Notes: generated from the sequence alone by a model not told the origin. A stretch of 38,311 bases of DNA from JAVVUJ01 sp964582545 (GCA_964582545.1 CAZOSB010000024.1:1-38311), one strand, 5' to 3'. Shown: positions 25,949 to 35,297, counted from the stretch's first letter. Program-made: numbers and translations.

Positions 25949-28324
25949 ATGAATCAAAGAGTTTACAAAGTTTTAGAATATGATAAAATCATTCAAAAGT
26001 TAAAGGATATGGCCTCTTCTGAGATTACGAGGAATTATATTGAGGGACTTATTCCGTCAATACGGTTCCATGAAATCCAGGATATGCAATCTGAAACTTC
26101 TGAAGCCTTACAGGTTATCCTGAAAAAGGGTACTCCTCCCATGGGCAGCTTTTATGATATAAAAAATTCCGTGTCCTTGGCTGACAAAGGTGGGACCCTT
26201 ACCATGAAGCAGCTTTTGGAAATTCTCTATAACATTCAGGTCGCAGGGAATTGTGTTACCTTCTTAAGGGAGGATCTTCAAGAATTACCGAGGATTCAAG
26301 AACTTGTAAACCTGATCAGTATGCAGAAAGCACTGGAAGAGAATATCAGTAGATCCATTCTTTCTGAGGATCAGATGGCTGATAATGCCAGCCCTCAATT
26401 GAAGGATATTCGAAGAAGCATATTGCAACAAAATGAAGCTGTCAAAGGAAAGATGAATCAAATTCTTAATTCCTCCGAAAATAAATCCATGCTGCAGGAT
26501 GCGATTATTACATTGAGGCAGGGTCGATACGTGTTGCCGGTGAAGCAGGAGCATAGGACCAAGTTTCCTGGTATCGTTCACGACCAATCCGCGACAGGAG
26601 CTACTTTATTCATAGAACCACAAGCCATCGTCAACTTAAACAATCAACTGAGGGAGTTGGAATTAGCTGAGAAGATTGAAGTAGAGAGAATTCTATCTCA
26701 ACTTTCGGCAGAAGTATCCGATTCTGCGCTGGATCTGATCAATGATCAGGAGCTTTTGCTTCGGTTGGATTTTATCTTTGCAAAGGGAAAGTTGTCTTTC
26801 CGACAAAAAGGAGTGGAACCACAGCTCAATCAAGATGGGAATTTGAAAATTCTCAGGGGTCGTCATCCATTGTTGGATCACGAAAAGGTAGTTCCAATCC
26901 AGATTCGTATCGGTGAGGATTATCGATGCCTCATTATTACAGGTCCCAACACAGGAGGGAAAACCGTAACTCTCAAGACTGTGGGTCTCTTGGTGTTGAT
27001 GACACAAGCTGGTTTGCATGTTCCCGCATCAGATGGAACGATCATGCCTGTTTTCCAAAAGGTTTTTGCCGATATAGGGGATGAACAGAGCATAGAGCAG
27101 AGTCTATCAACCTTTTCCTCTCATATGAAAAATATCGTTAATCTGTTAGAGGATTCCGCATCCGACACTTTGGTGCTGCTGGACGAGTTGGGGGCGGGAA
27201 CGGACCCCACAGAGGGGGCTGCATTGGCCATTGCCATACTGGACAACCTATATGAAACAGGAGCTTTGACCATTGCTACTACTCATTATACAGAGCTGAA
27301 AAAGTATGCCATCAGTACTTCCGGAGTGCAAAATGCATCCATGGAGTTTAATGTGGAAACTCTCAGTCCCACTTACAAGCTCACCATAGGTACGCCGGGA
27401 AAGTCCAATGCCTTTGAAATTTCGCAGAAGCTTGGTTTACGACAGGAGATCATTGAGAAGGCCAAGGAGCTTTTGGACAAGGATGATATTAAATTTGAAG
27501 ATGTCATCGGTTCCATTGAACAAAACAAGATTCTGGCAGAAAAAGAGCGGGATGAAGCTATAGATTTAAGAATACAAATAAAAAAACAAAAAGAAGAATT
27601 GGCAAAAGAAATAGAAAAGTTTGAGCAAAAAAAAGACACGATATTAGCCAAGGCCAGAGTGGAGGCTAAAGAGATGATTGCTGAAGCAAAAGTACTGTTT
27701 GCAGACTTACAACAACAAATAAAAGAACTGGAGTCTTCCACAAAACCTGAAGCCAGGAATAAAACCATAGAGAAAATAAGACGGGACGTGAAAAAAGCCA
27801 GTGAAAGGTATAAAGAACCGGAGTTTAATCCCATCAATCCGGAGCCCATCGCTGTGAAAGATCTTAAAATAGGTCAAAGGGTCAAGGTGGTCAGCTTGCA
27901 GCAAAACGGCGAGGTGATTTCTTTGCCGGATGACAGGGAAGAGGTCTTGGTTCAGGTGGGAAGCCTGAAGATCAATTCACATATTGGAAACCTGATGAAG
28001 ATTCAAGATGGTTCCTCAAAGGTGAAAGAAAAAAGCTCTTACAGAAAGTTTGGGGGATTGATGAAATCCAAGACGGAAAGCATTCAGTCCAGCATCAATG
28101 TAAGAGGTGAAAACCTAGATAGTGCCAAAATGGATGTGGATAAGTATCTGGATGATGCGTTTATGGCGGGATTAAGTGAAGTGACCATTATACATGGTAG
28201 GGGAGAAGGGATTCTTAGGGAAGGGATTCATACCATGCTAAAGAGCCATAAACACGTTAAGTCCTTCAAGGCAGGAGCTTACAATGAGGGTGGAGATGGA
28301 GTAACACTAGTGCGTTTAAAATAA
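25949..28324 (+). CDS. mutS2: MutS2 family endonuclease/ATPase
   Basis: MutS2 is not a mismatch-repair protein in the strict sense. It is known to limit recombination in some bacteria and to rescue collided ribosomes in Bacillus. This 791-residue protein has the MutS core, Walker A GPNTGGKT (332-339), LSTFSSHMKN, Walker B LVLLDELGAGTDPTEGAALA, and TTHYTELKKYA. A coiled coil at about 520-640 and a KOW-like stretch follow, then the C-terminal Smr nuclease domain (about 715-791) with INVRGENLDSAK and IIHGRGEG. ATG 25949 has no clear ribosome site, so it may depend on coupling to zapA, whose stop is 6 bp away. Confidence 0.96.
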   Translation: MNQRVYKVLEYDKIIQKLKDMASSEITRNYIEGLIPSIRFHEIQDMQSETSEALQVILKKGTPPMGSFYDIKNSVSLADKGGTLTMKQLLEILYNIQVAGNCVTFLREDLQELPRIQELVNLISMQKALEENISRSILSEDQMADNASPQLKDIRRSILQQNEAVKGKMNQILNSSENKSMLQDAIITLRQGRYVLPVKQEHRTKFPGIVHDQSATGATLFIEPQAIVNLNNQLRELELAEKIEVERILSQLSAEVSDSALDLINDQELLLRLDFIFAKGKLSFRQKGVEPQLNQDGNLKILRGRHPLLDHEKVVPIQIRIGEDYRCLIITGPNTGGKTVTLKTVGLLVLMTQAGLHVPASDGTIMPVFQKVFADIGDEQSIEQSLSTFSSHMKNIVNLLEDSASDTLVLLDELGAGTDPTEGAALAIAILDNLYETGALTIATTHYTELKKYAISTSGVQNASMEFNVETLSPTYKLTIGTPGKSNAFEISQKLGLRQEIIEKAKELLDKDDIKFEDVIGSIEQNKILAEKERDEAIDLRIQIKKQKEELAKEIEKFEQKKDTILAKARVEAKEMIAEAKVLFADLQQQIKELESSTKPEARNKTIEKIRRDVKKASERYKEPEFNPINPEPIAVKDLKIGQRVKVVSLQQNGEVISLPDDREEVLVQVGSLKINSHIGNLMKIQDGSSKVKEKSSYRKFGGLMKSKTESIQSSINVRGENLDSAKMDVDKYLDDAFMAGLSEVTIIHGRGEGILREGIHTMLKSHKHVKSFKAGAYNEGGDGVTLVRLK

Positions 28325-28342
28325 TAGGAAAGGAAGTTTGCC

Positions 28343-28810
28343 ATGTACATCGTAAGTGCTTGTTTGACTGGCGAAAATTGTAGATATGACGGCGGGAATA
28401 ACCGGATACCTGGGGTAGAGACGTTTTTAGAAGAGAATATTGTGGTTTCAATATGCCCTGAAATTTTGGGAGGATTGGAAACCCCTAGGAGCCCTGCAGA
28501 AATTGTGGGAGATAAAGTGATTAACAAGGATGGTGAGGATGTTACAGAGCAATTTTTGCAAGGTGCTACGCGTGCCATTACTGAGATAGAAAAGATGGAA
28601 GAACTCTATGGTGGATCGATAAAAGGCGCAATCCTAAAATCTAAAAGTCCCTCTTGTGGATGTGGATGCATTTATGATGGTAGCTTTTCCAAGAGTTTGA
28701 TTTCAGGGGATGGACTTTTTACAAAATTACTGAAAGACAGAAATATCCCTGTTTTTACTGAAATGGAAATGGAGAAGATAATAACTGGAGGAATAGATGA
28801 AAAACTTTAA
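28343..28810 (+). CDS. DUF523 family protein
   Basis: A 155-residue protein of the DUF523 family. The family pattern is clear: YIVSACLTGENCRYDGGNN at the start, VSICPEILGGLETPRSPAEI, and AILKSKSPSCGCGCIYDGSFS, with conserved cysteines in all three blocks that could bind metal. The role is unknown. It lies 18 bp after mutS2 with an AAGGAAG site, and its last 14 bases overlap the start of argS, so the two are translationally coupled. No membrane or signal segment is seen. Confidence 0.9.
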   Translation: MYIVSACLTGENCRYDGGNNRIPGVETFLEENIVVSICPEILGGLETPRSPAEIVGDKVINKDGEDVTEQFLQGATRAITEIEKMEELYGGSIKGAILKSKSPSCGCGCIYDGSFSKSLISGDGLFTKLLKDRNIPVFTEMEMEKIITGGIDEKL

Positions 28811-30497
28811 AGATCAAATTGCTGAACTATTACAGCATCATATTTCAGAACTTTCTTATGAGGAAATAAAAGGAATGGTAGAGGTACCAGCAGAAGCCCA
28901 AATGGGTGACTTTGCTTTTCCGTGCTTTAAATTAGCAAAATCTTTGAGAAAGGCACCCAATCTTATCGCTCAGGAATTGGCAGAAAAACTAAAGGGTGAA
29001 GTTTGTTTTGACAAAGTCGAAAACGTCAACGCCTATGTGAATATCTTCTTAGGTAGGCAAATGTTCCTGAAGGAAGTGATGGAAGAAGTCTTTGACCGAA
29101 AGGATTCCTATGGAAGTTCTTCTATTGGGCAAAATAAAAAGGTAATCGTAGAATTTTCTTCGCCCAATATTGCAAAACCATTTCATATTGGACATATTAG
29201 AAGTACGGTTATTGGAAACGCCATCAACAATATCTATTCTTTTTTAGGGTACGATGTGGTTCGAATCAATCATTTGGGAGATTATGGAACCCAGTTTGGG
29301 AAGATGATTGTAGCCTACAGGAGGTGGGGAAACGAGAAGGATGTGACCGAATCCCCCATTAAAACTCTGCTGTCCTATTACGTTAAGTTTCATGAAGAAG
29401 CGGATCAGGATGCCTCTTTGGAGGATGAAGCCCGAGCGGTATTCACCAAGTTGGAAAATGGTGAACCTGAGGAAGTTCGGCTGTGGCAATGGTTCAGGGA
29501 TGAAAGCTTAAAGGAATTTAATCGTGTCTATAAGATGCTAGGGATTTCCTTTGACTCTTATGCGGGAGAAAGCTTTTACTCAGATAAGATGGGTGAAATT
29601 GTAGAAACATTAAAGGAAAAAAAGCTTTTGAAGGAATCAGAAGGAGCACAAATCGTAGATTTAGAACCTTATGGATTGGCACCTGCCCTCATTATGAAAA
29701 AAGATGGATCCACTTTATATATCACTCGAGATATTGCTGCGGCTGTTTACAGAAAGAAACATTACGATTTTTATAAGAATATCTATGTGGTGGCATCACA
29801 GCAAAATCTACACTTTCAACAATGGATTAAAATTATAGCGTTAATGGGTCATGAATGGTCGGAAGATTGTATCCACATTCCCTTTGGATTGGTCAGCTTA
29901 GAGGAAGGCACCATGTCCACCAGAGAGGGAAGGGTAGTTTTCCTAGAGGATGTTTTAAACAGAGCCATTAACCAGACTAAGGAAATCATAATAGAAAAGA
30001 AGGTCAACACCGATAATATTGAAGAGGCGGCAGCGCAAATTGGTATCGGAGCCGTGATTTTTCAAGAATTATCCAATAACAGGATTAAGGATTACGTATT
30101 CTCATGGGATAAGGTTTTGAACTTTGAGGGTGAAACGGGACCTTATGTGCAGTATACCTATGCGCGTGCCGGCAGTATTTTGAGAAAGGCGGAAATGGAG
30201 GTTACACCTCAGGTTTCCTATGAGTACATTTCAGGCGATATTCCCTTTCACTTATGTAAGTTAATATATAGATTCCCTGATATCGTATTGGAAGCGGCAG
30301 AACGTTATGAACCCTCCATCGTCACCAGACACATTGTGGATATTGCACAAGCCTTTAATAAATTTTATAATGATGAACATATTTTAGTGGAAAATTTAGA
30401 AGAAAAAAAGGCAAAAATACTTCTTGTTTCCGCTGCCAAGAATACAATTAAAAATGGACTGTCACTCTTAGGAATAGACACCCCAGAAAAAATGTAA
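28797..30497 (+). CDS. argS: Arginine--tRNA ligase
   Basis: A class I synthetase charging tRNA-Arg. The N-terminal additional domain (about 1-110) is followed by VEFSSPNIAKPFHIGHIRSTVIGN with the HIGH-type motif, NHLGDYGTQFGKMI, TLYITRDIAAAVYR and the KMSKS-region equivalent GTMSTREG, which is normal for many ArgRS enzymes. The C-terminal anticodon-binding domain contains YVQYTYARAGSILRKAE and AQAFNKFYND. It has 566 residues, full length. ATG 28797 lies inside the end of the DUF523 gene with a perfect GGAGG site. Confidence 0.97.
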   Translation: MKNFKDQIAELLQHHISELSYEEIKGMVEVPAEAQMGDFAFPCFKLAKSLRKAPNLIAQELAEKLKGEVCFDKVENVNAYVNIFLGRQMFLKEVMEEVFDRKDSYGSSSIGQNKKVIVEFSSPNIAKPFHIGHIRSTVIGNAINNIYSFLGYDVVRINHLGDYGTQFGKMIVAYRRWGNEKDVTESPIKTLLSYYVKFHEEADQDASLEDEARAVFTKLENGEPEEVRLWQWFRDESLKEFNRVYKMLGISFDSYAGESFYSDKMGEIVETLKEKKLLKESEGAQIVDLEPYGLAPALIMKKDGSTLYITRDIAAAVYRKKHYDFYKNIYVVASQQNLHFQQWIKIIALMGHEWSEDCIHIPFGLVSLEEGTMSTREGRVVFLEDVLNRAINQTKEIIIEKKVNTDNIEEAAAQIGIGAVIFQELSNNRIKDYVFSWDKVLNFEGETGPYVQYTYARAGSILRKAEMEVTPQVSYEYISGDIPFHLCKLIYRFPDIVLEAAERYEPSIVTRHIVDIAQAFNKFYNDEHILVENLEEKKAKILLVSAAKNTIKNGLSLLGIDTPEKM

Positions 30498-30514
30498 AGA
30501 AAGTTGGTAATGAC

Positions 30515-31387
30515 ATGAGATATGAAGGAAGTATCTATAGACCTCCCAGTGAGGCATACAGTTTGATTATACAGGTCACAATCGGTTGTGCCCACAATAA
30601 ATGTACCTTTTGCAGCATGTTTAAGGATAAAAAATTTCGTATCAGAAAAATAGAAGAAGTATTGGATGATTTGAACAGCGCAAGGAGGCATTATCGCCAT
30701 GTGGAGAAGATATTTCTTGCAGATGGGGATGCCTTGGTATTAAAAAATAAAGATTTAATCGTGATTCTGGAACATATTAAAAAAGTATTTCCAGAATGCC
30801 AGAGAGTGTCCATCTATGGCTCACCTCAGGATGTATTGAGGAAAAGTCATCAGGAATTGGTGGAACTAAAGGAAAATGGGATAGGAATTATTTATATCGG
30901 TGCAGAATCCGGAAGTGATAAAGTACTGAAAAATATAGTGAAGGGTGCAACTAGAGCAGAGCTAATTCAATCTGTTCAGATGATTGAGACTTCAGGAATC
31001 ATGGCCTCAGTAACCTTTATTTCAGGTTTGGGCGGGGATCAAGATTGGCAAGAACACGCCATAGAATCCGGCACCATGATCAGCCAAATGGAGCCGTCCT
31101 ATGTGGGATTACTCACTCTTTTGGTGGAACCAAATGCGGAGCTTTATGAGGACATCAGGTCGGGCAAATTTATTCAGCTTTCTCCGGTGAATGTTTTAAA
31201 GGAGACTCAACTGATGCTGGAAAATATCAACGTCAGCAAAAAATGTGTATTTAGGAGCAATCACGCGTCCAATTATGTATCCTTAAAAGGGGATTTACCT
31301 ATGGACAGGGAAAAATTGATTAATCAACTTAAGGTCGCCATTGAAAAGGGAGATTCTTTGAAGGATGACAGATTCCGAATGTTATAA
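30515..31387 (+). CDS. Radical SAM protein with CX4CX2C cluster motif
   Basis: A 290-residue protein that looks like a radical SAM enzyme: a TIM-barrel pattern with a cysteine motif near the N-terminus, IIQVTIGCAHNKCTFCSMFKD. The cysteines C25, C30 and C33 are spaced CX4CX2C, not the standard CX3CX2C. Later elements fit the family: IFLADGDAL, RVSIYGSPQDVL, IIYIGAESGSDKVLKNIVKGAT and VTFISGLGG. I recall this IYRPPSEA...CTFC type as a widespread uncharacterised bacterial family, but no substrate is known to me. It lies 17 bp after argS, with a weak ribosome site, and 44 bp before a second radical SAM gene. Confidence 0.85.
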   Translation: MRYEGSIYRPPSEAYSLIIQVTIGCAHNKCTFCSMFKDKKFRIRKIEEVLDDLNSARRHYRHVEKIFLADGDALVLKNKDLIVILEHIKKVFPECQRVSIYGSPQDVLRKSHQELVELKENGIGIIYIGAESGSDKVLKNIVKGATRAELIQSVQMIETSGIMASVTFISGLGGDQDWQEHAIESGTMISQMEPSYVGLLTLLVEPNAELYEDIRSGKFIQLSPVNVLKETQLMLENINVSKKCVFRSNHASNYVSLKGDLPMDREKLINQLKVAIEKGDSLKDDRFRML

Positions 31388-31431
31388 TGTAAAAGCTTTA
31401 TGGCAGTGATATAATAAGCAAGAGGAATGAA

Positions 31432-32949
31432 ATGAAGATACTACTGACAACTTTAAATTCAAAATATGTGCACTCAAATTTAGCGATTAAATATTTATAC
31501 GCTGTGGCGGAGAAAGCCAGAGGATCCATTAAAATACAGGAATTTACTATCAACAATGATGATAAATACATTTTTACCGAGTTGGTGAGAGGTGAGTATG
31601 ATGTGGTCTGTTTTTCTTGCTATGTTTGGAATATTGACAGGATCAGAAACCTTTCTAACAATTTGAAAAAGGCGAACCCTCAGGTGAGAATCGTGTTGGG
31701 GGGACCAGAAGTAAGCTATGATTCCATCGCATTTATGAAAGAAAATTCCTATGTGGATTTTATTGTAGTGGGAGAAGGAGAACTATCATTCTCCAAGCTT
31801 ATGGAAAATTTCGTAAACGATGAGCAGGATTTCCATACTATCCCTGGGCTTACCTATCGTCAGATGGGAAAGATTTTCGTAAATCCGGTAGCCAGACCTA
31901 TCAAGTTCGAGAACATCCCATTTCCCTATGAATTTGTGGCCAGTGAAAGAGACAAGGTCGTATACTACGAATCTGCTAGGGGATGTCCATACCAATGTAG
32001 CTACTGCCTGTCTTCTGTAGATAAGAGTATGAGAGTTCTCCCTGTCCACAGGGTAAAAAGAGATTTAACTTATTTTATCTACAAAAAAGTTATGCAGGTT
32101 AAGTTTGTGGATAGAACGTTTAACTGGGATAAAAAAAGGGCGAAGGAGATATTTGCTTTTTTAATAGCTACAGATAACGGGTATACCAATTTTCATTTTG
32201 AAATATGTGGGGATTTAATTGACGATGAATTTTTAAATGTAATTAAAAATGCCAGAAAAGGCTTATTTCAATTTGAAATCGGAATTCAATCTATCAATGA
32301 GCGTACGTTGATCGCTTGTAATCGCCATTCTGATATTTTGGTTTTATTTCACAATATTAAAAAATTGAGAGACTTAGGAAACATTCATATTCATGTGGAT
32401 CTAATAGCAGGATTGCCATACGAAGATTATACGTCGTTTTCCAACTCTTTTAATTCCGCATATGAATTAAAACCTGATCACCTTCAATTAGGATTTTTAA
32501 AGCTCTTAAAGGGAAGTCCTATCAGAAATCAAGTGGAGCAATACGGTTATGAATTTAATGAGCTTGCACCCTATGATGTAATCTCTAATAAATTTATTAC
32601 TGCCTTTCAGTTGTCAAAGCTAAAGATGATTGAAAAGATATTGGATCTTTACTATAACAGAGGGGGGTTCAACAGCTCTCTTCGATTTGCAATGGAAGTT
32701 TTGAATTTAAATCCTTTTGAGTTTTATGAAGAGTACGCTTATTATTTTTTTATAAAAGGATACCAACATAATTCTCATAAAAAAGAAGATTTATATAGAT
32801 TCTTTTATCACTTTGTAGTTTGGAAGGGAAATCAAATGAATTTGGAGCTTGAAGAAATAATTCATGAAGTTTTGGATCAGGATATGGCTATGACTTTAAA
32901 TCCGGATGCAATTAAGAAGTTTAAAAGAAAGGGTTGGGAGATCCGTTAG
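31432..32949 (+). CDS. Cobalamin-binding-type radical SAM protein with DUF4080-like C-terminus
   Basis: A 505-residue protein with an N-terminal B12-binding-type Rossmann domain (about 1-130; KILLTTLNSKYVHSNLAIKYL, IVLGGPEVS, FIVVGEGE). A radical SAM domain follows with ESARGCPYQCSYCLSS, giving the canonical CX3CX2C cysteines C185, C189 and C192. The C-terminal region (about 370-505) resembles DUF4080. I see no DXHXXG cobalamin-ligand motif, so any B12 would be bound without that histidine. Such proteins usually carry out methylations or related radical chemistry; the substrate here is unknown. ATG 31432 follows AGAGGA. The last three bases overlap the ribosome site of the TPR gene. Confidence 0.88.
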   Translation: MKILLTTLNSKYVHSNLAIKYLYAVAEKARGSIKIQEFTINNDDKYIFTELVRGEYDVVCFSCYVWNIDRIRNLSNNLKKANPQVRIVLGGPEVSYDSIAFMKENSYVDFIVVGEGELSFSKLMENFVNDEQDFHTIPGLTYRQMGKIFVNPVARPIKFENIPFPYEFVASERDKVVYYESARGCPYQCSYCLSSVDKSMRVLPVHRVKRDLTYFIYKKVMQVKFVDRTFNWDKKRAKEIFAFLIATDNGYTNFHFEICGDLIDDEFLNVIKNARKGLFQFEIGIQSINERTLIACNRHSDILVLFHNIKKLRDLGNIHIHVDLIAGLPYEDYTSFSNSFNSAYELKPDHLQLGFLKLLKGSPIRNQVEQYGYEFNELAPYDVISNKFITAFQLSKLKMIEKILDLYYNRGGFNSSLRFAMEVLNLNPFEFYEEYAYYFFIKGYQHNSHKKEDLYRFFYHFVVWKGNQMNLELEEIIHEVLDQDMAMTLNPDAIKKFKRKGWEIR

Positions 32950-32960
32950 GAGAAAGCAAG

Positions 32961-34022
32961 ATGTTTGGAACAAATAAAAAGGGTGTAAGCTTTGAAGTGA
33001 CAGAAAGAAAACCACGAGAATATGATCTTAAAGTGAGAAAGGATCGAATCGGACAATATTTTGAGAAATATTTAGAGGGTTTTGTTTTTGACAATTTTAC
33101 GGATGCTTATATAGCTAAGGAAGGTAAAATTAACTTTATGAAAGGGGTGCCAATTCCCCTTAGAAAAGAAGATGTAGAAAACTTCAAAGGGGGCGAAGGG
33201 CTGAAGTTAGCCATCATCGTTGAGAACATGGTGTGGATTATGGGTATCGATCCCAAGTTTAAGCATCGGGATTCTTACATGCAGTACATAAATACCTATT
33301 ATTTTAAAAAAGCTACTATGAATATTGTTAAAGTTGGCAGAAATGCAGCTGAAAAGGAAGATTTTGATGCGGCGGCCATTCATTTCAGAGCGGCCCTTTG
33401 TATCTCTCCTCAGGATATCCACGCCATGTATAGTTATGCCAGGGCATGTAGAGCGATCTACCAGAAAGACGATCATCAGGAGGAGGAATATGTAGGCAAC
33501 TTTAAGGCTGAATCTATTGAATTCTTTGAGCTTCTTTTAGATTTTCATCCAAAGTTTGCAGAGGCATACTACTATTTAGGATATGCCTATTTAAACATGG
33601 GTCTCTATATTAAAACAGCAATTGTTTGGGAGAAATATATAAATATAAGCAAACATGGGAAGGATAAAAAGGAGATTCGGCAGAGACTGGCACAATTAGA
33701 GGAACCGATCAAAATAGAAAAAGGTTATAATGACATTCTCAAGGGTAAGTATGTAGAAGGCATTTCAAGCTTGGAGCCGTTTAAAGATAGTCGATTCAAG
33801 GATTGGTGGCCGTTATATTATTACCTGGGAGTAGGATATGCAAATACCGATCAAATGGAGCATGCTTTTGAAGCTTTCCTCAAGGTTTTGACCTTCAATC
33901 CTTCCCACATTGAGACTATGGACGAGTTGGCAACCCTTTATCGAAAAAAGGGAGATGGTGAACAAGAAAAGAAATACAGCAAAAAGGCAAAATTACTTAG
34001 AGAAGGTGGATATAAGGAGTAA
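32961..34022 (+). CDS. TPR-repeat protein of unknown function
   Basis: A soluble 353-residue protein with several tetratricopeptide-like repeats, for example VGRNAAEKEDFDAAAIHFRAALCISPQDIHAMYSYARACRAIY, FHPKFAEAYYYLGYAYLNMGLY, and WPLYYYLGVGYANTDQMEHAFEAFLKVLTFNPSHIETMDELATLYRKKGD. TPRs make protein-protein contacts, so an adaptor role is likely, possibly for the radical SAM gene before it. The open frame begins at TTG 32934, inside the upstream gene, but AGGAG (32948-32952) points to ATG 32961. That ribosome site overlaps the upstream stop codon, indicating coupling. The N-terminal 80 residues are not TPR and I do not recognise them. Confidence 0.85.
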   Translation: MFGTNKKGVSFEVTERKPREYDLKVRKDRIGQYFEKYLEGFVFDNFTDAYIAKEGKINFMKGVPIPLRKEDVENFKGGEGLKLAIIVENMVWIMGIDPKFKHRDSYMQYINTYYFKKATMNIVKVGRNAAEKEDFDAAAIHFRAALCISPQDIHAMYSYARACRAIYQKDDHQEEEYVGNFKAESIEFFELLLDFHPKFAEAYYYLGYAYLNMGLYIKTAIVWEKYINISKHGKDKKEIRQRLAQLEEPIKIEKGYNDILKGKYVEGISSLEPFKDSRFKDWWPLYYYLGVGYANTDQMEHAFEAFLKVLTFNPSHIETMDELATLYRKKGDGEQEKKYSKKAKLLREGGYKE

Positions 34023-34078
34023 TCATGTAATGCTCCCGTATTTCTATCTTACAATGAAAACGAGAGGGAACAGCATAC

Positions 34079-34882
34079 ATGAGTGATAATGAAATAAAGA
34101 AAAAAGAAAAGGAAACTATGGATTCTCCAACTCTTCCCAAGAAAATCGCATATATTATCTTAAGAGTTGCAGTAGTGTTAGTGCTAATAAATCAAATAAT
34201 GGATAAAAATTGGAACAATGTTTTTATGTGTGTTCTAACATTAATTCTATTTTTAATTCCAGCGTTTTTAGATAGAAAATTTCATATAAAGTTACCAAAT
34301 ACCTTAGAAATTATTATATTGTTGTTCATTTTTTCTGCAGAGATCTTAGGTGAAATTAAACAATATTATATTATGTTTGAAAAATGGGATGACATGCTTC
34401 ACACAATGAATGGTTTTTTGTGTGCTGCTATAGGATTTGCACTGATCGATATACTCAATAAAAATGAACGAATCAAATTTACTATGACGCCTGTGTTCAT
34501 AGGTACTGTTGCTTTTTGTTTTTCCATGACCATAGGAGTTCTATGGGAGTTCTTTGAGTTCTTTATGGATGTGTATACTAAAAGCGACATGCAAAAGGAT
34601 ACGATTCTGACAGAAATCTCTTCTATCTTATTTAATCCGGAAGGTGCAAATCAAGCAGTAACGATTCCCATAGAAAGTGTGGTTGTCAATGATCAGCCTT
34701 GGAATTTTGGAGGGTACATCGATATTGGATTGTTTGATACAATGAATGACCTCTGGGTGAACTGTGTGGGTGCCATAGGGTTTTCCATTTTAGGGCTTTT
34801 ATATATAAAAGGTCGAAGTATAGGCAAATTCGCAGCTAAATTTATACCTAAAGTAAAATTTTCAAAAAAAACTAATAAATAA
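34079..34882 (+). CDS. Multi-pass membrane protein, possibly DUF2238/YjdF-like
   Basis: A 267-residue protein with about six hydrophobic helices, near residues 24-42, 48-66, 76-92, 110-127, 137-160 and 225-245. The pattern EKWDDMLHTMNGF, GVLWEFFEFFMD and LFDTMNDLWVNCVGA resembles the WD..H, E..E and D..D signatures I associate with DUF2238-type integral membrane proteins, but I am not sure of the family. Tail residues are basic (KFAAKFIPKVKFSKKTNK). ATG 34079 follows GAGGGA. It ends 24 bp before the promoter of the tRNA cluster, so it may be the last gene of the upstream unit. Confidence 0.75.
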   Translation: MSDNEIKKKEKETMDSPTLPKKIAYIILRVAVVLVLINQIMDKNWNNVFMCVLTLILFLIPAFLDRKFHIKLPNTLEIIILLFIFSAEILGEIKQYYIMFEKWDDMLHTMNGFLCAAIGFALIDILNKNERIKFTMTPVFIGTVAFCFSMTIGVLWEFFEFFMDVYTKSDMQKDTILTEISSILFNPEGANQAVTIPIESVVVNDQPWNFGGYIDIGLFDTMNDLWVNCVGAIGFSILGLLYIKGRSIGKFAAKFIPKVKFSKKTNK

Positions 34883-34905
34883 AGCAAAAATTGGATATAA
34901 TTATG

Positions 34906-34935
34906 TTGACACGGGTTAAGTATCTGTTGTATAAT
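34906..34935 (+). promoter_or_regulatory. Promoter of the tRNA cluster
   Basis: A perfect -35 TTGACA (34906-34911) and a perfect -10 TATAAT (34930-34935) are separated by 18 bp and lie 30 bp before tRNA-Asn. This is the clearest vegetative sigma-70/sigma-A promoter in the window. Confidence 0.85.
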
Positions 34936-34965
34936 AAATCTTGTCGTCAGCAATGACAATGGCGT

Positions 34966-35040
<75 letters not shown>

Positions 35041-35049
35041 AAAGAATTA

Positions 35050-35068
35050 CAGGGAATCACACTCCCTG
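35050..35068 (+). repeat. Spacer hairpin between tRNA-Asn and tRNA-Leu
   Basis: CAGGGA (35050-35055) and TCCCTG (35063-35068) form a six-base-pair hairpin with a seven-base loop in the 42-base spacer. It may aid processing of the tRNA precursor. Confidence 0.5.
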
Positions 35069-35082
35069 AAGCTAAATGATTT

Positions 35083-35171
35083 GCCGGGATGGCGGAATTG
35101 GCAGACGCACAGGACTTAAAATCCTGCGATCTTTATCGATCGTACCGGTTCGACCCCGGTTCCCGGCACCA
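35083..35171 (+). tRNA. tRNA-Leu (anticodon TAA)
   Basis: Acceptor GCCGGGA (35083-35089) pairs with TCCCGGC (35161-35167), then A and encoded CCA. The anticodon arm CAGGA-CTTAAAA-TCCTG gives TAA. A long variable arm (around GATCTTTATCGATC) marks a class II tRNA, as expected for leucine. A T-rich stretch follows the gene. Confidence 0.95.
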
Positions 35172-35221
35172 CATTTTTTTAAGGATTCGGTCGAGTATCC
35201 TTATACAAAATTTAATAACGA

Positions 35222-35297
35222 CGCGGAGTGGAGCAGTTGGAAGCTCGTTGGGCTCATAACCCAAAGGTCACAGGTTCAAATCCTGTCTCCGCAACCA
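35222..35297 (+). tRNA. Initiator tRNA-fMet (anticodon CAT)
   Basis: The acceptor arm CGCGGAG (35222-35228) meets CTCCGCA (35287-35293), leaving the first pair C1-A72 unpaired. The anticodon stem TTGGG/CCCAA has three consecutive G-C pairs next to the CTCATAA loop. Both are known marks of bacterial initiator tRNA, needed for formylation and P-site binding. CCA is encoded. Confidence 0.93.

Noticed and set aside
27373..27849. 158-codon open frame on the minus strand
   Set aside because: It lies inside mutS2; its Ser/Phe-rich sequence is the mirror of the Lys/Glu-rich coiled coil.
31410..31415. TATAAT before the B12-type radical SAM gene
   Set aside because: It is only 16 bases before the ATG and has no -35; a transcript from it would lack the ribosome site.
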